Assembly: GCF_011683955.1 (NCBI RefSeq)
Contig: NZ_JAAQPI010000001.1
Location: forward strand, 372,001 to 436,000
Direction: 5' to 3'
DNA: 64,000 nucleotides
DNA from: Pseudomaricurvus alkylphenolicus
GTDB lineage: Bacteria; Pseudomonadota; Gammaproteobacteria; Pseudomonadales; Cellvibrionaceae
This document shows, in pieces, positions 27,324 through 36,539 of the stretch (position 1 is the first letter of the stretch; each line of letters starts with the position of its first letter). A program made the position numbers and the translations under genes. The notes beneath the pieces are model-generated. The model searched no databases. It was not told the DNA's origin and saw only the letters and a list, made by a program, of their open reading frames with translations.

Positions 27324-28217
27324 TCAGGAAAAGTGATTCTGCTTGCGATAATCTCTGGGGCCAACCGACTCCAGTCGTTTGAAAAAGCGGGAAAAATAGG
27401 CCGGGTCCTTAAACCCGAGATGGTAGGCGATGGTCTCCAGAGAATCGCCGGTATAAAGCAGCAGACGCTTGGCCTCCAACAACAGACGATCCTGAATTAC
27501 ATTTTTGGTGGTTGAACCCAATGTCGTCTGACACAAGCGATTGAGACTGGAAACCGACGTGTGCAAAGCCTCAGCATATTGTTGTACAGACCAATGTTCG
27601 AGGTAATGCTCTTCCAACAGGTCTTTGAATCGACTGACTGTCTGCACAGTTGAGCCGCTCGCGGCGTCCTCCGCATGGCGATGTTGCGATTGGCGTTTGA
27701 GGGTCATGAGCGACATGCGCAGCAGCCATTTCAACATTAACTCGTGGTCCTGATAACCACGGGAAAATTCCTTTTGCATCAGCTGCAGGTACTGCTTCCA
27801 CTCGTCGAACAAGAGATCATGGTTCTCAAAATGTACCAGTCTCGGTACCGATGACAGCCGATCAAAATGACTGACAGACTGGTAACCCTCCTCCCGCAGT
27901 AAAGCTTCCGCCACAGTCAACACCACTCCCGTCACATTGGCGTGAAAGCGAAAACCGTGAACAATACCCGGTGGAACACACACCACCCAGCGCCCCTGAA
28001 GGGAATGACGCTGCTCTTCCAGTAACACATCGAAATCGCCACAGTAAACTGCCACCAGCTGAAACATAGCCCCGTGTCTGTGGGGGCGAATGTCCCAACC
28101 CTCGCGGTGCTCTTCCACCGGCAAATCCTTGATATGGACGTAGCCGGGATCAGGCCGGAAACTGGACTCGCCATAGAGTCCGAACTTGGGAATGGTGGTT
28201 TCTGTTGTCTGCGTCAT
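27324..28217 (-). CDS. AraC-family regulator (PobR/HpaA-like), divergent from the gentisate operon
   Basis: Protein of 297 residues. N-terminal cupin (IRPHRHGAMFQLVAVYCGDFDVLLEE, VPPGIVHGFRF) and a C-terminal AraC DNA-binding domain (VQQYAEALHTSVSSLNRLCQTTLG; LETIAYHLGFKDPAYFSRFFKRLESVGPRDYRK). The form resembles the PobR and HpaA activators of hydroxybenzoate and hydroxyphenylacetate pathways. It is divergent, across 141 bp, from the 3-hydroxybenzoate 6-monooxygenase gene, so activation of that operon by 3-hydroxybenzoate or gentisate is the natural inference. ATG start. Confidence 0.87.
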   Translation of the reverse strand: MTQTTETTIPKFGLYGESSFRPDPGYVHIKDLPVEEHREGWDIRPHRHGAMFQLVAVYCGDFDVLLEEQRHSLQGRWVVCVPPGIVHGFRFHANVTGVVLTVAEALLREEGYQSVSHFDRLSSVPRLVHFENHDLLFDEWKQYLQLMQKEFSRGYQDHELMLKWLLRMSLMTLKRQSQHRHAEDAASGSTVQTVSRFKDLLEEHYLEHWSVQQYAEALHTSVSSLNRLCQTTLGSTTKNVIQDRLLLEAKRLLLYTGDSLETIAYHLGFKDPAYFSRFFKRLESVGPRDYRKQNHFS

Positions 28218-28358
28218 CGTTCAACCTCGGTTCAGCGATTGAAGCCTGCTTTAAAAGTACAAGTTTTTGCCAAATTAGTGAATTACTTTCGTCGCTCCAA
28301 TCTTCGATCATTTGCTCCAGAGATACCTAAAACCCATTCATCGCCCCGGGAGAATCAC

Positions 28359-29546
28359 ATGTCCACAAAACCTCAAGTTCTGATTGCAGGCGCCGGAATC
28401 GGCGGTCTGACCGCCGCCGCCAGCCTGCTCAACGCCGGTTATACCGTTAAAGTTTTCGAAGCCGCTCCCGAACTGGGCGAGGTGGGTGCAGGCATCCAGA
28501 ACAGCGCCAACGCCGTCAAGGTTTTGTATCACCTGGGGTTAAAAGAGGCGTTGGACAAGGTTGTTGTCCGTCCCAAGGCCTACAACTTCCGCGTACACAG
28601 CACCGGCGAGGTGATCCAGAGCATGCCACTGGGTGAAAGCCACGAACAGCGTTTCGGCGCACCCTACGTGCAGATTCATCGCGCCGATATTCACAGCATA
28701 CTCGTGGACAAGGTGCGCGAACTGGATCCCAATTGTATAGAACTCAACGCGCAGGCGACCGGTTTTGAGGAAGACGAAAACGGAGTCACTTTATTGCTGG
28801 CGGACGGTCGTCGTATCAGCGGCGATGTATTGGTGGGCGCCGATGGCATCAAGTCCAATATTCGCAAACAAATCCATGGAGATCAGCCCGCAAATTATAC
28901 CGGTCAGGTAGCCTGGCGCGCGCTGATTCCCGTCGAAAATCTACCGGAAAACTTTCTGGAGGCCAATGTTGATGTCTGGTGCGGCCCTGGCAACCACGCC
29001 GTCATTTATTACCTGCGCGGCGGCGAAGTATTGAATTTCGTGGGGCTGGTGGCACATGAGGGTTGGACCGAAGAAGGCTGGACAATCAAGTGTCCGTGGG
29101 AAGAGCTGAAGGCCGACTACGAGGGATGGCATCCCACCATCCAGACCATCATCGATGCTGCCGATAAAGATCAGTGCTACCGCTGGGCACTGAATAATCG
29201 CGCCGCCCTGCCCTTCTGGAGCACCAAACGCGTCACCCTGTTAGGTGATTCGGCTCACCCGACTCTGCCCTACCTGGCCCAGGGTGCAGTCATGGCCATT
29301 GAGGACAGCTGCGTATTGACCCGTTGCCTGGACCAGTGCGACAACATTGGCGATGCACTGGATTTGTATCAACGCAATCGCATCGAGCGAACCACTCGCA
29401 TCGTGAACGAGTCCACCGCCAACGCCGAGTTATTCCAGCATTCCAGCGAGGATGAACTGAAGGCGGCATTTGCGGCACGCAATATCGATAAGGAACGCAC
29501 CCACTGGCTGTACTCCTACGATGCCCTGAATGTTGAACTGGTGTAA
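28359..29546 (+). CDS. 3-hydroxybenzoate 6-monooxygenase
   Basis: Single-component FAD hydroxylase of 395 residues. [10 protein letters not shown] near 10-19 binds [11 protein letters not shown] is the DG motif and [21 protein letters not shown] the GD motif near 290-310. This Pro-x-x-AQGA form is that of salicylate/3-hydroxybenzoate hydroxylases. The frame is open 285 bp further upstream, but the ATG at 28359 has GGGAGA at good spacing and starts right before the FAD fold. It para-hydroxylates 3-hydroxybenzoate to gentisate, as the three next genes complete the gentisate pathway. Salicylate 5-hydroxylation is less likely, because that normally uses a multicomponent Rieske enzyme. Confidence 0.88.
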   Translation: MSTKPQVLIAGAGIGGLTAAASLLNAGYTVKVFEAAPELGEVGAGIQNSANAVKVLYHLGLKEALDKVVVRPKAYNFRVHSTGEVIQSMPLGESHEQRFGAPYVQIHRADIHSILVDKVRELDPNCIELNAQATGFEEDENGVTLLLADGRRISGDVLVGADGIKSNIRKQIHGDQPANYTGQVAWRALIPVENLPENFLEANVDVWCGPGNHAVIYYLRGGEVLNFVGLVAHEGWTEEGWTIKCPWEELKADYEGWHPTIQTIIDAADKDQCYRWALNNRAALPFWSTKRVTLLGDSAHPTLPYLAQGAVMAIEDSCVLTRCLDQCDNIGDALDLYQRNRIERTTRIVNESTANAELFQHSSEDELKAAFAARNIDKERTHWLYSYDALNVELV

Positions 29547-29560
29547 CGGAGGAATCCGCC

Positions 29561-30601
29561 ATGACTGAACTGGGAACCCTGGACGAATTGCCGCAGCGTT
29601 ATATCCAGGAACTGAGTGATCTGGATCTAGTCCCCCTGTGGCCTTTTTTGCGCGGCTTTTTGCCTTACGGCAAACCCGAACGCAAGACGCAACCCGCCCA
29701 CTGGAGCTATGAGACCATTCGGCCACTACTGATGGAAGCCGGTGAGCTGACCCCCATTGAAAAAGCCGAGCGCCGGGTGCTGGTACTCTGCAACCCGGGG
29801 CACGATCCCGAAGATGCACTGGTCACGCCTTCCATCTACGCGGGCCTGCAATTGATCAAACCCGGCGAAACCGCTCCTAACCATAAACACAGTCCCTCTG
29901 CGGTACGATTGGTGGTGGAAGGCAACGGAGGTTTTACCACAGTACGCGGTGAAAAACTGCCGATGGAGCCCGGCGACCTGATCCTGACGCCGCCGCATCT
30001 GTGGCACGAACACGGCCACGAAGGCGACGGCCCCATCGTCTGGATGGACGCGCTGGATCTGCCGCTGATCTACAACCTGGAAGCGTCCTACTCCATTGAG
30101 GGAGACAGCCAGGAAGTACGACCGGGACCGGACAGTTCTCAGACACTGTATCGTCGCAGTGGTGTTTTGCCCTACAGTGCGCTCGACAATCGCGACCCGA
30201 AGTTCCCACTGTTGCGTTTTCCCTGGCAGGAGGTCAAAACAGCCCTAAACGATATGAGTCGCGGGGTTAGTCTTGGTCAACCGGTACGTCTGGCCTATGT
30301 GAATCCACAGACCGGACAAGAATGCATGCCTGTACTGGGATTCTCGGCACTGATGCTGCGCCCTGGCGAAGAAGTACTGCTGCCGCGGCGTTCCGCATCG
30401 GGCCTGCTGAAAGTGGTTGAGGGTCGGGGGCAAGCGGATATCGATGGCCAGTGCTTTGACTGGGAGCAGCACGATATGATGGCCGTGCCCACCCACAGCC
30501 CGGTCAAGCTCGCCAATCGCTCCAACAGCCAACCGGCGTATTTGTTTATCGTTGACGACGCCCCCCTGCACCGCAAGCTCGGCATCTACGAAGAATATTA
30601 A
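29561..30601 (+). CDS. Gentisate 1,2-dioxygenase
   Basis: Bicupin of 346 residues. The N-terminal cupin holds the Fe(II) ligands, His108/His110 (PNHKHSPSA) and His149/His151 (LWHEHGH); the second cupin (residues about 255-340) includes [20 protein letters not shown]. It cleaves gentisate between carboxyl and hydroxyl to maleylpyruvate. RBS GGAGGAA, 14 bp after the monooxygenase stop. Length and motifs are standard for the family. Confidence 0.93.
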   Translation: MTELGTLDELPQRYIQELSDLDLVPLWPFLRGFLPYGKPERKTQPAHWSYETIRPLLMEAGELTPIEKAERRVLVLCNPGHDPEDALVTPSIYAGLQLIKPGETAPNHKHSPSAVRLVVEGNGGFTTVRGEKLPMEPGDLILTPPHLWHEHGHEGDGPIVWMDALDLPLIYNLEASYSIEGDSQEVRPGPDSSQTLYRRSGVLPYSALDNRDPKFPLLRFPWQEVKTALNDMSRGVSLGQPVRLAYVNPQTGQECMPVLGFSALMLRPGEEVLLPRRSASGLLKVVEGRGQADIDGQCFDWEQHDMMAVPTHSPVKLANRSNSQPAYLFIVDDAPLHRKLGIYEEY

Positions 30602-30629
30602 TTGAATTGGATAACCAAAGAGGTCTCAC

Positions 30630-31319
30630 ATGTCTGCCATTTTTGATCTGGGCGAACGCCCTGCCGTCGCCATTCACAACAGCGACGATGTTTACCCCGT
30701 ACGTCGCATTTACTGTGTCGGTCGTAACTACGAAGCCCATGCGCGAGAAATGGGTAAAGACCCCCAGCGTGACCCGCCGTTTTTCTTTACCAAACCCGCT
30801 GACTCCCTGGTAGCCAATGGTGTTGATGTGCCCTACCCGCCACGAACGGAAAACTTCCATCACGAAATCGAACTGGTCATCGCTATCGGCAAAGGCGGTC
30901 GAGATATTAACGTGGAAGATGCCGAAGACCATATCTACGGCTATGCAGTGGGCAACGATCTCACCCGTCGTGACCTGCAACTGGCCGCTCGCGAACAGGG
31001 CCGCCCCTGGGACACCGGCAAAGCCTTTGACCTGTCCGCACCCATCACCGCCATCTATCCTGTGGCGGACAACGGTCATATTCGCGAAGGCGAGATCTCC
31101 ATCAAGGTCAACGGCGAAATTCGCCAGCAGGCGGATATCAAAGACCTTATCTGGAATGTGCCGGAAATTGTTGCCGAGTTGTCTACCTTGTTTGAATTGC
31201 AGCCCGGCGACCTGATCTACACCGGCACCCCCGCGGGTGTTGGTGCGGTAGAGCGCGGTGATCTGATGGAAGGCTATATCGCCGGACTCGGCACCCTGAC
31301 CACACGCGTCAGCGAGTAA
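30630..31319 (+). CDS. nagK: Fumarylpyruvate hydrolase (FAH family)
   Basis: Protein of 229 residues of the fumarylacetoacetase C-terminal family. VGRNYEAHAREMG near the N-terminus, metal ligands in FHHEIELVIAIG and the downstream Asp in YAVGNDLTRRDLQ, and DLIYTGTPAGVGAVERGD. It cleaves fumarylpyruvate to fumarate and pyruvate, the last step of the gentisate route. It lies 28 bp after the dioxygenase and 22 bp before the isomerase. Confidence 0.9.
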   Translation: MSAIFDLGERPAVAIHNSDDVYPVRRIYCVGRNYEAHAREMGKDPQRDPPFFFTKPADSLVANGVDVPYPPRTENFHHEIELVIAIGKGGRDINVEDAEDHIYGYAVGNDLTRRDLQLAAREQGRPWDTGKAFDLSAPITAIYPVADNGHIREGEISIKVNGEIRQQADIKDLIWNVPEIVAELSTLFELQPGDLIYTGTPAGVGAVERGDLMEGYIAGLGTLTTRVSE

Positions 31320-31341
31320 GTCGACGCCAGGAGGCCTTCCC

Positions 31342-31989
31342 ATGCACAAACTCTATACCTTCTGGCGCAGCTCCGCATCCTACCGGGTGCGGATTGCGTT
31401 AAACCTGAAAGGACTGGACTACGAGTCAATCCCCATTCACTTTCGCAAGGATGGCGGACAACACAAACAGCCCGACTTTCTCGTCAAGAACCCACAGGGG
31501 CTGTTACCGGTTTTGCAAACGGATGGAGAGCATCTGCTGCAGTCGCTGGCCATCATCCAGTATCTGGATGAAACGCATCCCGATGTCCCATTGATTCCGC
31601 GGGCCCCTCTGGCCAGAGCCAGGGTCAATGCCATGGCGCAACTGATTGCCTGCGAGATTCATCCCGTCAATAACCTGCGAGTTTTGCAATACCTGCGCCA
31701 GCAATTGGGGCAGGATGATGAAGGTGTGAAACGCTGGGTTCAGCATTGGGTGGGCGAGGGTTTACGTGCACTGGAAACATTGGTGTGTGAACAGGGCGAT
31801 GGCAAACACTGTTTTGGCGATAGTATTACCCTGGCCGATGTTTGCCTGGTGCCCCAGGTGTACAATGCCGAGCGTTTTGGTTGCGACTTGAGTCAATATC
31901 CGACATTGTGCGGTATCACCGAGCACCTGCGGGGATTGCAGAGCTTTGCCAGGGCGGCGCCGGAACAACAAGCGGATGCTGAACTCTAA
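31342..31989 (+). CDS. nagL: Maleylpyruvate isomerase (zeta-class GST)
   Basis: Protein of 215 residues of the MaiA/zeta GST family; the active-site motif SSASYRVRIAL lies near residues 11-21, with the family-typical LLQSLAIIQYLDETHP. It uses glutathione to isomerise maleylpyruvate to fumarylpyruvate. AGGAGG RBS. A homologous enzyme acts on maleylacetoacetate, but the gentisate neighbours favour maleylpyruvate. Confidence 0.9.
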   Translation: MHKLYTFWRSSASYRVRIALNLKGLDYESIPIHFRKDGGQHKQPDFLVKNPQGLLPVLQTDGEHLLQSLAIIQYLDETHPDVPLIPRAPLARARVNAMAQLIACEIHPVNNLRVLQYLRQQLGQDDEGVKRWVQHWVGEGLRALETLVCEQGDGKHCFGDSITLADVCLVPQVYNAERFGCDLSQYPTLCGITEHLRGLQSFARAAPEQQADAEL

Positions 31990-32875
31990 CGCCCTCGGCC
32001 AATCCTGCTCCCGCAATTTGCCAAAAGCGGTGGCCATCAGCCTGATGGCCGCAGTGATCAACGCGCTGGTGACGGCTGGCACTAAGATTCTTGGCGACGA
32101 CATGGCTGTGTTTACCATCGTCTGCTGTCAATATGCTGTTGGGCTGCTGCTTTGCCTGCCTTTACTGGGAGGGGTTCGGGGAGCAAAAAACGAAATTTTT
32201 CGCCTCACTCCCAGCCTGTTTCGCCTGCATTTATTGCGGGGCGTCAGCGGTGTCGCTGCTTTTTACGCGTTTTACTTCGCCATTCTCCAAATTCCATTGG
32301 CGGAGGCCACATTGCTGCGCTTCGCCGCCCCTCTTTTTGTTCCACTATTGGTACTGATCTGGAAAAATAAAGTCGTGCCCGCCAGTCGCTGGCCGTCTCT
32401 GATTGTGGGGTTCTGCGGCGTACTGGTGATTCTTCGGCCATTTGGTGCGCAGCTGAGTCATTGGCATCTATTGGGTTTATTATCCGCGTTGGGGCTGGCC
32501 GTCTCAATGGTGTCCACCCGTGAACTGGTGGGCCGCACATCCAGCACCGCGATCATCTTCTTTTATTTTCTCCTCGGTTGTATTTGCAGTCTGCCTCTGG
32601 CGATTGTGCACTGGACACCCCTATCTCCCTTCAACTGGCCGATATTACTGACCGTCGGGTTGGGATTCTTCGCCGCCATGCAGATGAACACCCGTGCGTT
32701 GAAGTTCGCCAAACCCAGTGAGGTGTCACCGGTGGGTTACTGCAATGTGGTGTTTGCCGGCTTTTTGGGATGGTGGATATGGGGACAGGTCCCGGATGTT
32801 TGGGCGTGGCTGGGAAGCCTGCTGGTGGTTGTGGGTGCACTGCTGATATTCAGGTCCGATAGCGGCAATGTGTAG
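31976..32875 (+). CDS. EamA/DMT-superfamily permease
   Basis: About 299 residues with ten hydrophobic segments in two EamA repeats (for example LLRFAAPLFVPLLVLIW and GLLSALGLAVSMVS). The ATG at 31976 overlaps the end of the isomerase gene by 14 bp, so translation is coupled; an upstream TTG at 31946 is less likely. Its place in the gentisate operon suggests transport of an aromatic acid or a related metabolite, but DMT family members have many substrates and none is proved here. Confidence 0.82.
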   Translation: MLNSNALGQSCSRNLPKAVAISLMAAVINALVTAGTKILGDDMAVFTIVCCQYAVGLLLCLPLLGGVRGAKNEIFRLTPSLFRLHLLRGVSGVAAFYAFYFAILQIPLAEATLLRFAAPLFVPLLVLIWKNKVVPASRWPSLIVGFCGVLVILRPFGAQLSHWHLLGLLSALGLAVSMVSTRELVGRTSSTAIIFFYFLLGCICSLPLAIVHWTPLSPFNWPILLTVGLGFFAAMQMNTRALKFAKPSEVSPVGYCNVVFAGFLGWWIWGQVPDVWAWLGSLLVVVGALLIFRSDSGNV

Positions 32876-33002
32876 GCGGACAACGTTTCAGATTTTCTGA
32901 TGTGCAGTTTTGTGTTTTAGCGCGAGGCATAGTAGCCGCAAGAACACTTCCCAATTCTGGGGTATAGTGAGAATCCATTTCCACTACCGGATAAAAGCCA
33001 TT

Positions 33003-34721
33003 ATGGCCAATGAAGTCGTTCTGCCAGATGACTACTACCTGACCAATTTCCAGTCATTGCTGGATTTTGTCTACCGGTGCTACGATCACTTGCTGTCCGA
33101 GGAGGAGCTGGGTTTCTACCGCTCCTTCCAGGCGTTGGATCATCACAGCCAGCTTTTGTACGTGCGCCTGCTGTCCCGCAAAGGGGTGCCCTCCTCGGCG
33201 GGGGCATTGTTTCGGCTGAGCAAATTGCATTACAACGAGATCGAGAACATTCCCGCGACCGCAGAGCGATTGCAGGCGTGTGGTTTGCTGTGCCGAGATC
33301 CGCAATTGCCACTGACGCAATACCTGCCGCTCTACACAAAAGCCGAGCTGCTGTCCTTTTGTGGGGAGTCTTTTCCCAAAAATATCAAGCGTGAGCAATT
33401 GCTGGAGGCTCTTTTGGAAAAAGATGCCGCTGAGTTTCTGTCTCGCCTTCGCCACCTCGACACAGCCTATGGGGTACAGGGCGGACAGCACTTCGACACC
33501 TTCAAGTTGTGCTTTTTTGGAAATCTTCGCCAGGATCTCACCGAGTATGTGTTGAGAGACCTGGGATTAACGCGCTATGAAAACTACCCGCTGGACCACG
33601 GCAACCTGCCGTTTCAGTCGCGGCATCAAGTACAACAACATCTGCAGTATTATCAATGCCTGGAACAACTGGAACAGATGCCCCTGGATAACCTTGAGGC
33701 GGTCCTGGAACTGAACTCACAGCTGCCCGAGGGAATTGATGGCGACAGAACCCTGCAACGTCGTTTGGAGCGCTTGCGCTTGACCCTGGCACGACAACTG
33801 GAACGACTCAATGCACTGTCGGAAGCTGAACACTTATACCGCCAGTGCCAGCTGCCTCCGGCCCGAGAGCGGCTGGCGCGGATCGCGGTGCAGCGAGGGG
33901 AAGTCGACGCCGGGCTGGCCATATGTAGGGACATACTGGCCGAGCCCCACAACGAAGAAGAGCGGGTGTTTGCCAAGAGTTTTGGTCATCGCACCGCCAG
34001 ACGCACGGAAGTGGCAACGGATTGGCCGGCCCCAAAGACTGCCAAGCCCAATTCAGAGACCCTGGTGCTGCCCCCCTCCGACCAACGGGTCGAACTTCTG
34101 GTTGCCAACCATCTGCAATATAAGCAGCTTGAGCTGTCCAATCAAAACATCGAAACCACCACTGACAAACAATGCTGCTTCTACGTTGAAAACAGCCTGT
34201 TCACAGGAATGCTTGGCTTGTATCTCTGGGATATTGTCTTTGCCCCGATAGCAGGTGCATTCTTCAATCCCTTTCAAAGCGCCCCCGCCGACTTCCACAC
34301 CCCGGACTTCTATCGCTTACGCGCAGATCACATAGACCAGCGTCTGGCGGAGCTGAACAGCCAATCCCTGAGCGAGCGGATCTGGCGGACCTATCGGGAA
34401 AAACGTGGCATTGCCAACCCTCTGGTAAACTGGACAGTCATCTCGGAGCCGCTAATGGAACTGGCATTAACCCGCATATCGGCGGCTCACTGGACCAGCC
34501 TGTTTGAGCGTCTACTCAGTGATCTGCGCCATCACCGCAGCGGCCTGCCGGATTTGATTCTGTTCCCAGCCGCAGGCGGCTACGAACTGATCGAAGTCAA
34601 GGGTCCAGGAGACCGCCTGCAGAAAAACCAGCTGCGCTGGATGGCGTTTTTTGAACGACAGGGAATTCCCCACCGCGTTATTCACGTACAGTGGGGGAAT
34701 GGCTCCAGAAAAGCGCTTTAG
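33003..34721 (+). CDS. FAN1-like VRR-NUC DNA repair nuclease
   Basis: Protein of 572 residues with the bacterial FAN1 layout: N-terminal DNA-binding helices (residues about 1-130), a helical TPR-like middle (about 190-340) and a C-terminal VRR-NUC domain with GLPDLILFP, LIEVKGPGDRLQKNQLRWM, the PD-(D/E)xK core. Such enzymes cut flap DNA and unhook interstrand cross-links. The ATG at 33003 is chosen: the frame extends to 32910, but those residues have no family resemblance. It stands alone with no repair gene next to it. Confidence 0.88.
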   Translation: MANEVVLPDDYYLTNFQSLLDFVYRCYDHLLSEEELGFYRSFQALDHHSQLLYVRLLSRKGVPSSAGALFRLSKLHYNEIENIPATAERLQACGLLCRDPQLPLTQYLPLYTKAELLSFCGESFPKNIKREQLLEALLEKDAAEFLSRLRHLDTAYGVQGGQHFDTFKLCFFGNLRQDLTEYVLRDLGLTRYENYPLDHGNLPFQSRHQVQQHLQYYQCLEQLEQMPLDNLEAVLELNSQLPEGIDGDRTLQRRLERLRLTLARQLERLNALSEAEHLYRQCQLPPARERLARIAVQRGEVDAGLAICRDILAEPHNEEERVFAKSFGHRTARRTEVATDWPAPKTAKPNSETLVLPPSDQRVELLVANHLQYKQLELSNQNIETTTDKQCCFYVENSLFTGMLGLYLWDIVFAPIAGAFFNPFQSAPADFHTPDFYRLRADHIDQRLAELNSQSLSERIWRTYREKRGIANPLVNWTVISEPLMELALTRISAAHWTSLFERLLSDLRHHRSGLPDLILFPAAGGYELIEVKGPGDRLQKNQLRWMAFFERQGIPHRVIHVQWGNGSRKAL

Positions 34722-34752
34722 CTCAGTATTTTAAACGGGTGAATGAACCCAA

Positions 34753-34766
34753 CATGATATATCATG
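34753..34766. promoter_or_regulatory. 14-bp perfect palindrome upstream of the GDT1-like gene
   Basis: CATGATATATCATG is a perfect palindrome 54 bp upstream of the transporter start. It could bind a metal-sensing repressor. No yybP-ykoY riboswitch-like fold was recognised in the 98-bp gap. Confidence 0.35.
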
Positions 34767-34819
34767 ACCCCTTGTAATTGGCATAGTGCAGGCCCGTCGA
34801 TCAGTGGCCAGCTGAATTT

Positions 34820-35446
34820 ATGGACGATTTGATCAGGCTGACGTCAACTTTGAACGGATTGGATATTCTTACCATTTCAAGTACGAGTTACTTATTGATA
34901 TTTGCAGCAGAGATGGGCGATAAAAGCCAATTGGTCTGTATGGCACTCGCCGCCAGATACCGTGCAGCCCCCGTGATGCTGGGCTCCGGCTTGGCATTCC
35001 TGTTCCTCAATACAATTGCGGTCGTATTCGGCGTGGCAATAGCCAGCTGGATTCCCAATGTCATTATCGCTGCAAGCGTTGCCATTCTATTTACAGCGTT
35101 CGGCATTCATGCGGTACTTGCAGAAGATCATCAAGACGATAAACCTGTCGACGTACGTAATGACCGCAGTATTCTGCTGGCGACGTTCATGCTCATCACC
35201 ATCGCTGAATTTGGCGATAAGACTCAGTTGGCAGTCGTGGCTTTAACCAGCACGAGCACACCCATTGCCGTATGGATTGGTTCAACCCTTGCGCTTGTAA
35301 CGACATCAGCGCTGGGCGTTTGGGCTGGGCGTACCCTGTTGCAAAGGATCTCCATCACATTATTGCATCGTATCAGTGGCATGCTGTTTCTTGTGTTGGC
35401 CCTATTGGCGATGTACAAAACCTACGTGGCTTATCTAAATACGTGA
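34820..35446 (+). CDS. GDT1/TMEM165 (UPF0016) family Mn2+/Ca2+ transporter
   Basis: Membrane protein of 208 residues, six to seven hydrophobic segments. Both family signature motifs are present: EMGDKSQ at 31-37 and EFGDKTQ at 130-136. Members (MneA, Mnx, GDT1) export manganese or exchange cations for protons. The short acidic loop AEDHQDD lies between the repeats. Manganese efflux is the likely role from family knowledge; regulation could be through the palindrome upstream. Confidence 0.85.
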   Translation: MDDLIRLTSTLNGLDILTISSTSYLLIFAAEMGDKSQLVCMALAARYRAAPVMLGSGLAFLFLNTIAVVFGVAIASWIPNVIIAASVAILFTAFGIHAVLAEDHQDDKPVDVRNDRSILLATFMLITIAEFGDKTQLAVVALTSTSTPIAVWIGSTLALVTTSALGVWAGRTLLQRISITLLHRISGMLFLVLALLAMYKTYVAYLNT

Positions 35447-35698
35447 CGTGTGTTGGATTCGTCGCAGTAGTTTGTGAGGGCTCGCTGCATTCGTAAATGG
35501 GAGGAGGTATTAGTGGGCTTTTGGGAAGGGATATATCTTGGAATCCTCTAAAGCAGACATTCGAACTAAGAGATAGGGAATAATCGAAAGACTGATGTCT
35601 ACCCAACCCGGTCTTTCACGACTTCTAAAGTTCAGTGATTTCTCTGGAAAATTAAGTTCAGCTATAGAGCCAACACCTGATATTAACTCCATAGCTTG
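35447..35698. other. Intergenic region without recognisable content
   Basis: I see no gene, RNA or repeat in this part of the 369-bp gap between the transporter and the transposase. The remainder of the gap holds REP copy C. Confidence 0.5.
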
Positions 35699-35702
35699 GT
35701 AG

Positions 35703-35729
35703 GGTGGATTAGCGACAGCGTAATCCACC
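35703..35729. repeat. REP-like palindrome, copy C (flanks the RAYT)
   Basis: GGTGGATTA (35703-35711) pairs with TAATCCACC (35721-35729) around GCGACAGCG. It lies 87 bp from the 3' end of the transposase gene and matches copy B in stem and in flanking GTAGG-type bases. Confidence 0.8.
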
Positions 35730-35815
35730 AATCACTCTCCGGTTGCTCCGATATCCATCGCTACATCTCCACCCCAGTCAATTGGCAACACGCCCCCCTT
35801 TACATACCGGTGAAA

Positions 35816-36262
35816 TTATGAATAAGGCCAATCCTTCACCCGAGAAACCAACCCGTGTTTAACGGGATTGACATGCACATAATCAACATGAGCATTAAAA
35901 TCAGATTGATCCCGAATCGCATGTTCCCAAAAACGCCGCTGCCAAACTCCTGCCTCTCTTCGCCCTTTACGATTGAGCGGACATAACAGGCTTTCAGGTA
36001 AAGCCTTTGAAAACGCTGTTTTCAGCAAGCGCAATCTCAAGGAAAAATCGGAATCACCTTCTGGAAGCGTCCAAACACAGTGGAAGTGATCTGGCAAGAT
36101 AACGCAGGCGTCAATTTGAAATGGGTAACGAAGACGAACAGTTCTTGTCACGTCTCGAAGTAAATCGATGTTGTCTACCAACAGGTTTCGGCTTCTGTCT
36201 TTTATATTTACGGTGAAGAAATAGCTACCGCCGGAGACTCGAAGCCTTTTGTAATACGGCAT
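35816..36262 (-). CDS. REP-associated tyrosine transposase (RAYT, Y1/HUH)
   Basis: Protein of 148 residues of the Y1 transposase group related to IS200/IS605 TnpA. The HUH motif is His59-Phe-His61 (ILPDHFHCVW) and the catalytic Tyr is likely Tyr128 (HVDYVHVNPVKHG). The N-terminus PYYKRLRVSGGSYFFT is typical of RAYTs. It is a lone gene flanked on both sides by REP-like palindromes, the organisation expected of a REPtron, in which the RAYT nicks and mobilises single-stranded REP DNA. Full length and apparently intact. Confidence 0.92.
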   Translation of the reverse strand: MPYYKRLRVSGGSYFFTVNIKDRSRNLLVDNIDLLRDVTRTVRLRYPFQIDACVILPDHFHCVWTLPEGDSDFSLRLRLLKTAFSKALPESLLCPLNRKGRREAGVWQRRFWEHAIRDQSDFNAHVDYVHVNPVKHGLVSRVKDWPYS

Positions 36263-36298
36263 ATAACACGTCCTTTTGTTGTAGCCTGAGAGTAGTTT

Positions 36299-36343
36299 GG
36301 TGGATTACGCTTCGCTCTTGTGCCCCTTGTGGGTAAATCCACC
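36299..36343. repeat. REP-like palindrome, copy D (flanks the RAYT)
   Basis: GGTGGATT (36299-36306) pairs with AATCCACC (36336-36343); the longer centre holds a further small hairpin (CCC/GGG). It lies 37 bp upstream of the RAYT start. Its right end continues as CTACGCC, like the flank of the other copies. The rest of the gap up to 36539 has no clear feature. Confidence 0.75.
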
Positions 36344-36539
36344 CTACGCCACTCCGTAAATTGGGTTTTGAAGTCCGCTAAGTATACCTCTCTTGCCAAT
36401 CTACTAACTGATGCGAAAGCATGAATTTTATGTCGGCTCATGTCTGACAGCTGAGTTAAAGCTTAACTTCCACTTTATCCGCAACTCCACAGACGTATGC
36501 ACTACCCCCAAATACAAATTGGATCAACGATTTCAGCCC

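Noticed and set aside
30546-31349. 267-codon minus-strand open frame
   Set aside because: Antisense to the fumarylpyruvate hydrolase gene; the product has no recognisable domain.
34722-34819. yybP-ykoY manganese riboswitch before the GDT1-like gene
   Set aside because: The gap is short and lacks the conserved loops of that riboswitch.
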